Part shown: positions 9,035-18,200 of the stretch, piece after piece
Layout of the letters: each line of letters starts with the position of its first letter
How positions within the stretch are numbered: position 1 is the stretch's first letter
Assembly: GCF_025147465.1 (NCBI RefSeq)
Contig: NZ_JALXOZ010000003.1
Location: 1-64,000, forward strand
Reading direction: 5' to 3'
Length of the DNA stretch: 64,000 nucleotides
Source: Dermabacter sp. p3-SID358
GTDB taxonomy: Bacteria > Actinomycetota > Actinomycetes > Actinomycetales > Dermabacteraceae
Position numbers and translations under genes: made by a program
The notes under the pieces: model-generated
Database searches by the model: none
The model's input: the letters and a program-made list of their open reading frames with translations, nothing else
Told to the model about the DNA's origin: nothing

Positions 9035-9402
9035 AGCCACCTCCTTCAAAAGCTACTATATGCGGTAGCAGTTTCACATTGGCCCATCTTTCCTGTTTCC
9101 ACCATAAACTGCGTCGTCTATTTTCCGGTTCCACAGCACGTATCTACGCACCCTCCCCGGCGCGTCTACAGCTTCCTTCTTGGTGGTTTTGTCGCCTTCT
9201 TGAATGCGCGCCACCTCTGGTGGCGTCACGTCAGATTACGGCCTGATCTGTGGTCGTGCTTGTCCACAGACCTGCCTTTTACGCTGGAACTGTTGGGCTT
9301 GCCTGAACCTGCTGCGCCTCTCTTAGTCGACATACCTGAACTACGCTGTCCCGATCCCGTTGCAGATGCGCGACCGTCCATCCCTATCGTACTTCGAGTA
9401 CC
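9035..9402 (-). pseudogene. Decayed Rhs toxin C-terminal region
   Basis: Between the Rhs core fragment and the 145-aa immunity candidate the minus strand has broken coding. One frame of about 55 codons ends at TGA 9074-9076 and begins after a stop near 9240. It is rich in Lys, Arg and Asp and looks like the tail of a small basic toxin domain. Another frame nearby carries a Ser/Gly/Lys-rich stretch ending at a TGA. The interruptions suggest frameshifts or deletions in a former toxin. Confidence 0.45.
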
Positions 9403-9747
9403 TCACGTTGCATCGCTCCGGCACACTACCGTGCTTGTAGATCCGCAGCGATCTGTTAGGTCGAATATTGAAACAACGTCCGTGGGGTAGTTGTATGCCG
9501 TGGAGCTTCCGCCGGGGACGGGGTCTGTGGAGGTAAAGGTCCCTGTCGCCTGGTTGTAGAGGCGCACGCCCATGAGGGTGAGACCCGCGGTAGCATCACT
9601 CGTCGCGCGTCCTTTCGCACCAAGCCACCCACACCCAACCGGACCTGAAACCGTACGCGCCTCGGAGGCTTCCACGGGCTCGTCATACTCCTTCCATCCA
9701 GCCCAACAAATGATCGTCTCCGCAGGAGTATCCGTGGCAAAAGCTCG
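9403..9747 (-). pseudogene. rhs: Rhs core fragment, innermost archived cassette
   Basis: The minus-strand frame encodes the conserved end of the Rhs core, including the Tyr-Asn-Gln-Ala-Thr-Gly and Asp-Pro-Val-Pro-Gly-Gly segments and the Asn-Tyr-Pro-Thr-Asp boundary. It matches the same region of the full-length gene at 15.7-15.9 kb. It opens abruptly near 9747, so the first two thousand residues are absent. After the Pro-Thr-Asp boundary it continues only about 24 residues before a stop. From 9488 upward it is part of the 1,891-bp tandem duplication. Confidence 0.8.
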
Positions 9748-10067
9748 GCATCACCATCAAAAAAGCAACGCCGGCAGACAGTAGAGTAGGCGAGCAGAAC
9801 AACCTCGCCGTGGCGTTGGGCGACCTACACAGCTAACACCCACACCCGGCAGAGGCAACCAACCAAGCTCGCGCCCAGCAAGCATCGGCCCGCCAGGCCG
9901 AGAATGCGAGGGCTGCGACGTGATCCGCTGCAGCCGAGACTCGAATTGCTTACTTTGCCGCATCTAGATTGCCTAAATCCATATTTTGGATACTGAAGTG
10001 GAATTTACTACCGAGACCCTGTCTCAGTTTTGACGTGATAAACGGATCCACCATGCCGCAAGTGACA
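9748..10067. other. Non-coding stretch inside copy A
   Basis: About 320 bp between the Rhs fragment and the 94-codon gene. Reading frames of about 70 codons occur on both strands, but none has a ribosome binding site or recognised family. The same stretch recurs at 11639-11958. It is probably a remnant of an older cassette. Confidence 0.4.
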
Positions 10068-10352
10068 CTACCCTAACGCTTCCACGATTCTCTGCGCTGC
10101 GCGACTTACAGCATTAGCATCTAGCGGGTCACGGCTAGCATCATATATTACCTGTTCTACCTGCTCACTACTGATACCCTCTTGAACGTTATTGCAAGAG
10201 TATCTGTAAATAGCATTCGCCTCGGTAGAGTAGACAGACGACGAACTTTGCAGAATAAATTCGGGGAGGTCTGCTGGATTTTCTTCGGTCAAAATTTGCA
10301 TTATTATCTTTCGCACCTTACGGAAGGTTAATCTATTGCTCTCAGCCCACAT
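10068..10352 (-). CDS. Small orphan protein, possible immunity protein (copy A)
   Basis: 94 aa, starting at ATG 10352 with AGGAG five to six bases upstream. It is acidic and apparently soluble, with no recognised domain and no signal peptide. It lies downstream of the membrane immunity candidate at 10500-10985 in the same direction. Such extra small genes behind Rhs C-termini are often immunity genes for toxins already lost. The identical gene lies at 11959-12243. The ribosome binding site and intact frame support it being real; the function is inferred. Confidence 0.55.
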   Translation of the reverse strand: MWAESNRLTFRKVRKIIMQILTEENPADLPEFILQSSSSVYSTEANAIYRYSCNNVQEGISSEQVEQVIYDASRDPLDANAVSRAAQRIVEALG

Positions 10353-10499
10353 AAGTGCTCCTAATTCTTACTCAGCCACCAGGACATTAGCGGGAGCCTA
10401 CCCCTCATCGACATTCCAGCACCCCGTACCCCGATGGGATGCGCTCCCCAGCGACTATTGGCACCGGCCACACAATCGCACTTTTATGCGCCGCACATC

Positions 10500-10985
10500 T
10501 CAAAGTCTGGTCCACCCGAGCAGAAGTAGCTCAAACACTATTGCCGCGACCAGAGAGATCACCGTCAGGACTATCGAACGAGTGCACACTGATGTCACAA
10601 GCGATGTACCTAAAGCGACACTCAGGCTCTTCACAAGGGCTAACCATATACCACCTTGTGAAAATTTCTTGTCCTCTTTCAAAAGGAACTCGTACCCGGT
10701 ATACGCCAACAAAATACTGGCCACTACCGTTACCGCGATTGAGACGGGTGTTAACCCGTCGGGAAGTGTGCGAAGAGTCGCATAAGTAGCAGAATCTATC
10801 AAAATAAGGAATCCATGAAATTTACTGCCTTCTCCGGACTCTTCTGTGGGCTCCAAGTCTTCGTCTTTTGGCTCACTAGCCATTTTGCCTGACACCTCCG
10901 TGCGCCTACTATTCATGGCTAACCGGGAAGCCTTCCAGAGATCCTTCCCGTTGAGCTTGTGTGCAGAGCCTTTAAGTAAACCCAT
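10500..10985 (-). CDS. Membrane protein, putative Rhs immunity protein (copy A)
   Basis: 161 aa from ATG 10985, which has a strong GGAGG five bases upstream; a second candidate start at 10883 has GGAGG at longer spacing. The first 60 residues are polar with a Glu/Asp-rich patch. Three or more hydrophobic segments follow. It overlaps the 3' end of the Rhs toxin fragment by 67 bp, suggesting translational coupling. A membrane immunity protein would fit a toxin that acts at the membrane. No family was recognised. Confidence 0.6.
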   Translation of the reverse strand: MGLLKGSAHKLNGKDLWKASRLAMNSRRTEVSGKMASEPKDEDLEPTEESGEGSKFHGFLILIDSATYATLRTLPDGLTPVSIAVTVVASILLAYTGYEFLLKEDKKFSQGGIWLALVKSLSVALGTSLVTSVCTRSIVLTVISLVAAIVFELLLLGWTRL

Positions 10986-11638
10986 GAAGTCCTCCAATAG
11001 AGGATGGAATATTTCGCCCTATACTGAAGAAATGAGTATCCGCGGTACCAGTACTTCATGACACCACCTTTTCCGCACTCTTTATACTCGGTCCATATCC
11101 AGAAACTCTTCTTTTGTAGTTGGTCGATGCCAATCCCCGAGGGTGCAACCCGTTGTGCCCATTTTGGCAACTTCTTCCATAATCCAGTTTTTTGAAGTAT
11201 TTTTTTGGGACCTAAAGTCTGCCCGAAGATGAGCGCAGAGAGCCATATTTCTTTTGCATTGTGCCATTTTCCAGTGGTTTGCCGGCGCGTTTTGGATACC
11301 TGTGGCCGCGAGTTTCCCTTTTTTCGTTTACAGGCTTCCTTTCCTGACTGGTCGCACATATTGATGGGGTCGGTGGGATAGTTGTATGCCGTGGAGCTTC
11401 CGCCGGGGACGGGGTCTGTGGAGGTAAAGGTCCCTGTCGCCTGGTTGTAGAGGCGCACGCCCATGAGGGTGAGACCCGCGGTAGCATCACTCGTCGCGCG
11501 TCCTTTCGCACCAAGCCACCCACACCCAACCGGACCTGAAACCGTACGCGCCTCGGAGGCTTCCACGGGCTCGTCATACTCCTTCCATCCAGCCCAACAA
11601 ATGATCGTCTCCGCAGGAGTATCCGTGGCAAAAGCTCG
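10919..11638 (-). pseudogene. rhs: Rhs core fragment with intact variable C-terminus (copy A)
   Basis: The frame encodes the last 60 or so residues of the Rhs core, up to Asn-Tyr-Pro-Thr-Asp-Pro-Ile-Asn, followed by about 145 residues unrelated to the tail of the main gene. That tail is rich in Lys, Trp and Tyr and ends just inside the immunity gene. The fragment has no N-terminal half or signal peptide, so it cannot be exported by itself. It is an archived toxin tip rather than a working gene, unless recombined into the full-length gene. Confidence 0.8.
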
Positions 11639-11958
11639 GCATCACCATCAAAAAAGCAACGCCGGCAGACAGTAGAGTAGGCGAGCAGAACAACCTCGCC
11701 GTGGCGTTGGGCGACCTACACAGCTAACACCCACACCCGGCAGAGGCAACCAACCAAGCTCGCGCCCAGCAAGCATCGGCCCGCCAGGCCGAGAATGCGA
11801 GGGCTGCGACGTGATCCGCTGCAGCCGAGACTCGAATTGCTTACTTTGCCGCATCTAGATTGCCTAAATCCATATTTTGGATACTGAAGTGGAATTTACT
11901 ACCGAGACCCTGTCTCAGTTTTGACGTGATAAACGGATCCACCATGCCGCAAGTGACA
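11639..11958. other. Non-coding stretch inside copy B
   Basis: Same sequence as 9748-10067; no supported gene. Confidence 0.4.
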
Positions 11959-12243
11959 CTACCCTAACGCTTCCACGATTCTCTGCGCTGCGCGACTTAC
12001 AGCATTAGCATCTAGCGGGTCACGGCTAGCATCATATATTACCTGTTCTACCTGCTCACTACTGATACCCTCTTGAACGTTATTGCAAGAGTATCTGTAA
12101 ATAGCATTCGCCTCGGTAGAGTAGACAGACGACGAACTTTGCAGAATAAATTCGGGGAGGTCTGCTGGATTTTCTTCGGTCAAAATTTGCATTATTATCT
12201 TTCGCACCTTACGGAAGGTTAATCTATTGCTCTCAGCCCACAT
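11959..12243 (-). CDS. Small orphan protein, possible immunity protein (copy B)
   Basis: 94 aa, identical to the product of 10068-10352, with the same AGGAG-preceded ATG. The duplication gives the cell two copies. Soluble, acidic, no known domain. Confidence 0.55.
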   Translation of the reverse strand: MWAESNRLTFRKVRKIIMQILTEENPADLPEFILQSSSSVYSTEANAIYRYSCNNVQEGISSEQVEQVIYDASRDPLDANAVSRAAQRIVEALG

Positions 12244-12390
12244 AAGTGCTCCTAATTCTTACTCAGCCACCAGGACATTAGCGGGAGCCTACCCCTCATC
12301 GACATTCCAGCACCCCGTACCCCGATGGGATGCGCTCCCCAGCGACTATTGGCACCGGCCACACAATCGCACTTTTATGCGCCGCACATC

Positions 12391-12876
12391 TCAAAGTCTG
12401 GTCCACCCGAGCAGAAGTAGCTCAAACACTATTGCCGCGACCAGAGAGATCACCGTCAGGACTATCGAACGAGTGCACACTGATGTCACAAGCGATGTAC
12501 CTAAAGCGACACTCAGGCTCTTCACAAGGGCTAACCATATACCACCTTGTGAAAATTTCTTGTCCTCTTTCAAAAGGAACTCGTACCCGGTATACGCCAA
12601 CAAAATACTGGCCACTACCGTTACCGCGATTGAGACGGGTGTTAACCCGTCGGGAAGTGTGCGAAGAGTCGCATAAGTAGCAGAATCTATCAAAATAAGG
12701 AATCCATGAAATTTACTGCCTTCTCCGGACTCTTCTGTGGGCTCCAAGTCTTCGTCTTTTGGCTCACTAGCCATTTTGCCTGACACCTCCGTGCGCCTAC
12801 TATTCATGGCTAACCGGGAAGCCTTCCAGAGATCCTTCCCGTTGAGCTTGTGTGCAGAGCCTTTAAGTAAACCCAT
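12391..12876 (-). CDS. Membrane protein, putative Rhs immunity protein (copy B)
   Basis: 161 aa, identical to the product of 10500-10985, with the same GGAGG-led ATG at 12876 and alternative start at 12774. In this copy it follows the longer Rhs fragment, so copy B is probably the parental arrangement. Confidence 0.6.
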   Translation of the reverse strand: MGLLKGSAHKLNGKDLWKASRLAMNSRRTEVSGKMASEPKDEDLEPTEESGEGSKFHGFLILIDSATYATLRTLPDGLTPVSIAVTVVASILLAYTGYEFLLKEDKKFSQGGIWLALVKSLSVALGTSLVTSVCTRSIVLTVISLVAAIVFELLLLGWTRL

Positions 12877-14095
12877 GAAGTCCTCCAATAGAGGATGGAA
12901 TATTTCGCCCTATACTGAAGAAATGAGTATCCGCGGTACCAGTACTTCATGACACCACCTTTTCCGCACTCTTTATACTCGGTCCATATCCAGAAACTCT
13001 TCTTTTGTAGTTGGTCGATGCCAATCCCCGAGGGTGCAACCCGTTGTGCCCATTTTGGCAACTTCTTCCATAATCCAGTTTTTTGAAGTATTTTTTTGGG
13101 ACCTAAAGTCTGCCCGAAGATGAGCGCAGAGAGCCATATTTCTTTTGCATTGTGCCATTTTCCAGTGGTTTGCCGGCGCGTTTTGGATACCTGTGGCCGC
13201 GAGTTTCCCTTTTTTCGTTTACAGGCTTCCTTTCCTGACTGGTCGCACATATTGATGGGGTCGGTGGGATAGTTGTATGCCGTGGAGCTTCCGCCGGGGA
13301 CGGGGTCTGTGGAGGTAAAGGTCCCTGTCGCCTGGTTGTAGAGGCGCACGCCCATGAGGGTGAGACCCGCGGTAGCATCACTCGCCGCGCGTCCTTTCGC
13401 ACCAAGCCACCCACACCCAACCGGGCCCGCAACCGTACTCGCCTGGCCGGAATCCGCGAGCTCGCCGTACTCCTCGTACCCAGCCCAACCAGCGATCGTC
13501 TCCGCAGGGGTGCCCGTGACCGCGGTCGCGGAAATGGGAACGGTCGTGGCAATATCGCCATAAGTACTCGACAAAGCCAATTCTGCCGCACCGTCGGTCT
13601 TGATATAGGCTCCGATATCCCCACTAATCGACCCCGCAAACCGGGTCGTCTCCACAAGCCCGTTCGGCTGTGTCACATCCACCCAAGCCGGGTTGTCACT
13701 ATCATCGGCGTAATGTCGCGTCGTCGTAGTTGTCCCCGCCGGTGTAACCGTGGTTTGGCGCCCAAACACGTCATACACATACCCGCCCGACGGACGATCA
13801 GCAGTGTCATAGATAAGTGTTTGTGTCTTCCCCGTCGTGGCGGTCCCGGCCAGCGGGCCGTCCGCGTGGATTCTTTCACTCAGCCCAGCACGAGCACCCT
13901 TCGCAGTGAACGTGTACTCACGCACCACATACGGCGACACTGTCGCATCCCCCACCGGCAGGCCAGTCAGATCCTCAACCTTCGCGAGATCACCTGCCTT
14001 GTCGTAGGTGTAACGATGATCGAAATCAAGCGGGCTCGCATCAAGCACCTCCGTCACATCCACATCCGGCGCCAGCCCCGCCGTCGTCGCTATCG
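12810..14095 (-). pseudogene. rhs: Rhs gene 3' fragment (about 428 codons) with variable C-terminus
   Basis: The continuous minus-strand frame matches the full-length Rhs protein from Ala-Ile-Ala-Thr-Thr-Ala-Gly through the core, then ends in the same 145-residue variable tail as the duplicated fragment. Upstream of about 14095 the match stops, so roughly the first 1,700 residues are missing. Compared with the full-length gene it lacks 49 codons between two GTGGTyTGG words, an in-frame deletion. The frame can be extended to 14165, but those residues are not Rhs-like. It is the longest archived segment and the best donor for recombination with the intact gene. Confidence 0.8.
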
Positions 14096-14131
14096 CAGAC
14101 GCACACAACGATAGATCCATGACCCCGCTCG

Positions 14132-14383
14132 CTACAGGAGCTCCGAAACTTTCAACAGCACCCACCCAACAACTTCAAAGAAAACTGTCCCATATAAAAG
14201 CTTTCTGTCAAGAGAAGTCTTGTCGCTAGCTCGGTCGACCCAATGCGCTTTACAATGTACGAATTTGGCGAACAACCCAAGCTCCTTGGGGGCATTGAAC
14301 ATGTCGACAACAGTATCAGCAACAAATAGTGCGAGCGAGATACAAACCGTGACGAGCGTCAAGAATTCAACACATTCACCCAA
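14132..14383 (-). CDS. Small two-helix membrane protein, possible orphan immunity protein
   Basis: 83 codons from a TTG at 14383; no strong ribosome binding site, so an internal start is possible. Two hydrophobic segments (about residues 7-28 and 63-80) flank a basic, Lys/Asp-rich loop. It sits just upstream of the Rhs fragment on the same strand, AT-rich, where an immunity gene of another lost toxin would lie. No family recognised. Confidence 0.4.
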   Translation of the reverse strand: MGECVEFLTLVTVCISLALFVADTVVDMFNAPKELGLFAKFVHCKAHWVDRASDKTSLDRKLLYGTVFFEVVGWVLLKVSELL

Positions 14384-14838
14384 TTTAGCGGGTCACTCTC
14401 CACAGCGCGAACGACTGGAGTCTAACAATACCCGCAGTCTTAAATGCCCCCCCGGTGCGCATACCCTCTGCGGTATCTGCTTCCTACTCTTCCCAAGCGG
14501 GCTCTCGCTGTAGTACCGAAACTACAAGTCCTTCGTGCGCGACTGGTCCTAGGCCGACATGAGCGGCTCAGACGGTGCCGTGCGGTAATTCTCGACCGCG
14601 CCTTTCCCACTAACGATTTGCCCCCTCCGCTTCTAACTTGGCGACTCCCAACCAACGCACTCGCGCTAAATATCTATCATAAAGAACATTTCTTACCGCA
14701 CACGCCACTACGAAATTTCCACCTTTTTCAACGCTTCCGCTAATCTCAAAATGCAGTTCGCTTTAAGGCAAACTCGCCGCTCTACCTGCATGAAAGGCTA
14801 CAACACCCGTGTAACAACTTTTGATATTAACAGAAAGA
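14384..14838. other. Non-coding or decayed stretch in the Rhs island
   Basis: About 455 bp between the 83-codon gene and the immunity gene of the intact Rhs protein. No frame on either strand has both a start with a ribosome binding site and coding character. One minus-strand stretch of about 55 codons, with no start, may be a decayed toxin tail. Confidence 0.4.
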
Positions 14839-15276
14839 CTAGAGTCGCACAATAGAGGTGGGAAATAATGCATCTACTTCCGGAATCTCCACATATCTGC
14901 CATCCAAGAAATCCAGAATAAGAAAGTTGTATGATGGGAAGAACCTGCGCTTGCGCTGACCAATGATGTACTCGCCTTTGGTGCACATTTCTGCAATCGC
15001 GAGAATGTCCTCCACTACCTCAATAAACATCTCCTCGCTCCAAGGCGACGGCACCGGATAAACAAGACCAAACTCAAGAAACGAGAGCCGGAAAAGGTTT
15101 TCGTTGTACCTCACCGAGAATTGCGGTCCATATTCGTTGTCCACGTTCCAGACAACGAACTCGCCGTTTACTGACGCATTAACTCCGAGCGACGAACTTA
15201 AGCGCTTCGTAGCAGGCTCAATGATTGAGCGCACCAGGTCCGACAATCCACTTAGCCCTTCTTTCGAAAATTCCAC
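14839..15276 (-). CDS. Putative immunity protein for the intact Rhs toxin
   Basis: 145 aa from GTG 15276 with a GGAAGTGGA leader; the frame may instead open at ATG 15321. Either start overlaps the 3' end of the Rhs gene (stop at 15252-15254), so translation is probably coupled, as expected for a cognate immunity gene. The protein is soluble, acidic in the middle and rich in aromatic residues, with no recognised family. Function is inferred from the overlap and from the locus type. Confidence 0.7.
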   Translation of the reverse strand: MEFSKEGLSGLSDLVRSIIEPATKRLSSSLGVNASVNGEFVVWNVDNEYGPQFSVRYNENLFRLSFLEFGLVYPVPSPWSEEMFIEVVEDILAIAEMCTKGEYIIGQRKRRFFPSYNFLILDFLDGRYVEIPEVDALFPTSIVRL

Positions 15277-18200
15277 GTCTCCACTTCCTTGCCTGTACGA
15301 TGGTTTCGCCAACCGCCCCATTTGCGTTCAAAGTGGAAAGAGCCACGGTTGCGCAATTTCTTCTTTGCGGAGGTTGAGAGACGCTTGTAGTGCTTTAACG
15401 ACGGTCCACCCGATATACGCCACGGCGCACCCTTGGAGGTGCGACCAACTCTCAACAGATTATTCCCATTCCGCACAAACTTTGTGAAAGAGAAAAAGCC
15501 AAAAGCCCCGCCTCCTACTACGGAACTAGCCAATCCCCATTTTGAAAATGACTTTCGTCCATAGTGCTTCGACAGATATCCAGCGCCGGCAGCCACTCCT
15601 CCGACGATAGCGCCGCAAACAACACTAACTCCGCATGCAAACATACCCCCGATCGCGAGTACGGTTGCGCCACCCCCTACTACTTTCCTCCAATTGCGCT
15701 TCCACCAGCCTTTTTTGCCGTCGAGGTCGTGCTGGTTGATGGGGTCTGTGGGGTAGTTGTATGTCGTGGAGTTGCCGCCGGGGACGGGGTCTGTGGAGGT
15801 GAAGTTTCCTGTCGCCTGGTTATACAAGCGTACGCCCATGAGGGTGAGACCGGCGGTGGCGTCGGTTGTTGAGCGTTCTTTCGCGCCTAGCCACCCATAC
15901 CCAATCGGACCCCCAACCGTGCCTGCTTGCGTGGGGTCAATGGCCTCGCCGTATTCCTTGTACCCAGCCCAACCAGCGATCGCCTCCGCAGGAGTATCCG
16001 CGGTCGCGGTCGCGGAGATTGGCACAGTGGTGACGATGTCACCGTGAATATTCGGCAACGTCAACTCCGCGACACCGTCGGTCTTGATGGTCGCGCCGAG
16101 ATCCCCACTAATCGACCCCGTAAACCGGGTCGTCTCCACGGCACCGTTCGGCTCCTTCACGTCCACCCATGCCGGATTGTCACTATCATCGGCGTAATGC
16201 CGCGTCGTCGTAGTTGACCCCGCCGGTGTAACCGTGGTTTGGACGAGCCTGCGAGCAGAGACATCGAGCGTGAACGTTGTGGTGGTGTCGCCTTGGGTGA
16301 TCTTTTGCGGCAAATCACTATCGAAATACGCGAGGCTAATATTCCCCTCACTGGGGTTCGGAGCATGTGCTGCCGGGAGCGTGGTCTGGCGGCCGAAAAG
16401 GTCATACACATACCCGCCCGTCGGGCGATCAGCAGTGTCATAGGTAAGGGTCTGTGTCTTGCCTGTGGTTGCTGCACCGGTCGGGGTGCCGTCAGCACGG
16501 ATTGTTTCTTTCACCCCAGCACGAGCACCCTTCGCAGTGAACGTGTACTCACGCACCACATACGGCGACACTGTCGCCTCCCCTACCGGCAGGCCAGTCA
16601 AATCCTCAACCTTCGCAAGATTGCCTGCCTTGTCGTAGGTGTAACGATGATCGAAATCAAGCGGGCTCGCATCAAGCACCTCCGTCACATCCACATCCGG
16701 CGCCAGCCCCGCCGTCGTAGCGATAGCGGTCGAGAATGTCGAGGAGTCTGTGCGAACACGACCCGACACGTCATTAGTCTGCGACCAGGAGAACCACACG
16801 CCAGGCGCAGCAACTCCGGTCTCAGGGTCCGTGACCCGGCCGGTGTAGGTGAGGCCGGTTTCTTCGCCTGCTTCGTTGAGTTCGTGGGTGACGGTGATGC
16901 CGCCGGGAAGTGTCTCGGTGGTCATCGCACCCGCGGCGTCATACGCCGCAGCATACGTCAGAGGTGAGGATGAGCCACGGGTCACGGTTTGTTTCGTGAC
17001 CAGACCGCGCCGCTCTGCTTTCCCATTCGCATCGGTGCCGTCATATTCAAACGAGGTCACGCCCTTGCCGTCATCGACCGAGGTCACACGGGCTTTCGCG
17101 TCATACGTCGTCGTGGTGACGTCCCCCAGCTGGTTTGTCGAGGTGATCTGTTTGCCCCACGCGTCGTAGGTGTAGGACTGTTTCGCACTCGCGATACCAG
17201 TACCAGCACTGTTCGCGACACCGACGGCGTCCACAAGGCCCGTGGCCTGGTTGTACTGGGTGAAGATCGCATCCATCGGCACCGATCCCGCGAGTCCACT
17301 CGTGGAGGTTTTCGTGTAGATAGCGCGGCCTGCGGCATCGTATTTCACGCTCGAGGTCCGCGTCGCGGCACCAGATGTCTCCACGGTTGTAGTGGGGGCG
17401 AGCCAATAGTCATACCCGGTGACCTTGCTGCTCGGCATACTCGGCCCCTCGCTTGGGGCAGAGGCTGGGAACGTGCGACACACCTCCCCCGCCCAGGCTT
17501 TAGCCTGCGCCGTGTTGCCACAGGAAGCATCCGCAGCATTGGGCCCTGCCGTGTAGTAAATGGTGCGAGTCGTGCCTGCATCGTCACCGTTCGAGGTCGG
17601 CGCGATCGTGGTGACAACTTTGCCGCGGGGATCAAAGATCTGTTTTGTCACGCGGCCGGCGTTGTCGGTCACGGTGGTCGGTGTTCCGAGAGTCCAGCCC
17701 GACGTCGGTGAGGTCACGGCCGAGCCGTCAAGAGGGTTGTAGCCGTTCTTTATGGTCGACACAGCCTCCACCACGCTCACCGCGTCCGGGCCACTACCTG
17801 TCGTGACCGCATCCGAGATCACGGTCGTGGCAAGCGAGTACGGCTGACCGGTCGCGGCATTGATCCCGTTATTGGGTGCTCCTTCGTCATAAATCGTGCG
17901 TGAATGCGGTCGCACCCTGGCTGTGGAGCCGTCATTGAGCATGACGTCGCGGGCAGGCCCGAACGTCTCCTCGACACGAGACCCGGCGGGCACGAGCACA
18001 TTGCCTGCAGTGTCTTTAATTTCTGCGTTGTAAACGGTCTGCTCGGACAGGTCATCCACCTGGGCCTGCGACATGTCCGGGTCAGCGAGGGTCGTGTTGA
18101 CTGCATTCTCGTCGAGGGTGCGGACCACGTTGCCCTTGGCGTCATACCACGTGGCATCAATCTGCCACGCACCAGCGCCGTAGCTGGCCGTGTTGATCGT

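Larger units (their letters stand above)
9488..11378. repeat. Tandem duplication of an Rhs cassette, copy A
   Basis: Bases from 9488 recur 1,891 bp further on with no difference that I found across the unit; identity extends to about 11492/13383. The unit contains one Rhs core/toxin fragment, a membrane immunity candidate and a 94-codon gene. The breakpoint lies inside the conserved Rhs core, which also occurs a third time at 13270-13383, so unequal recombination between core copies explains it. Confidence 0.92.
11379..13269. repeat. Tandem duplication of an Rhs cassette, copy B
   Basis: Second copy of the 1,891-bp unit. All encoded proteins are identical to copy A. The first difference from the continuing third core copy is at 13384, where the sequence changes to that of the longer Rhs fragment upstream. 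Confidence 0.92.

Noticed and set aside
14440..14743. Short frames on both strands in the decayed part of the Rhs island
   Set aside because: Arg- or Leu/Pro-rich with no start signals; no evidence of coding.
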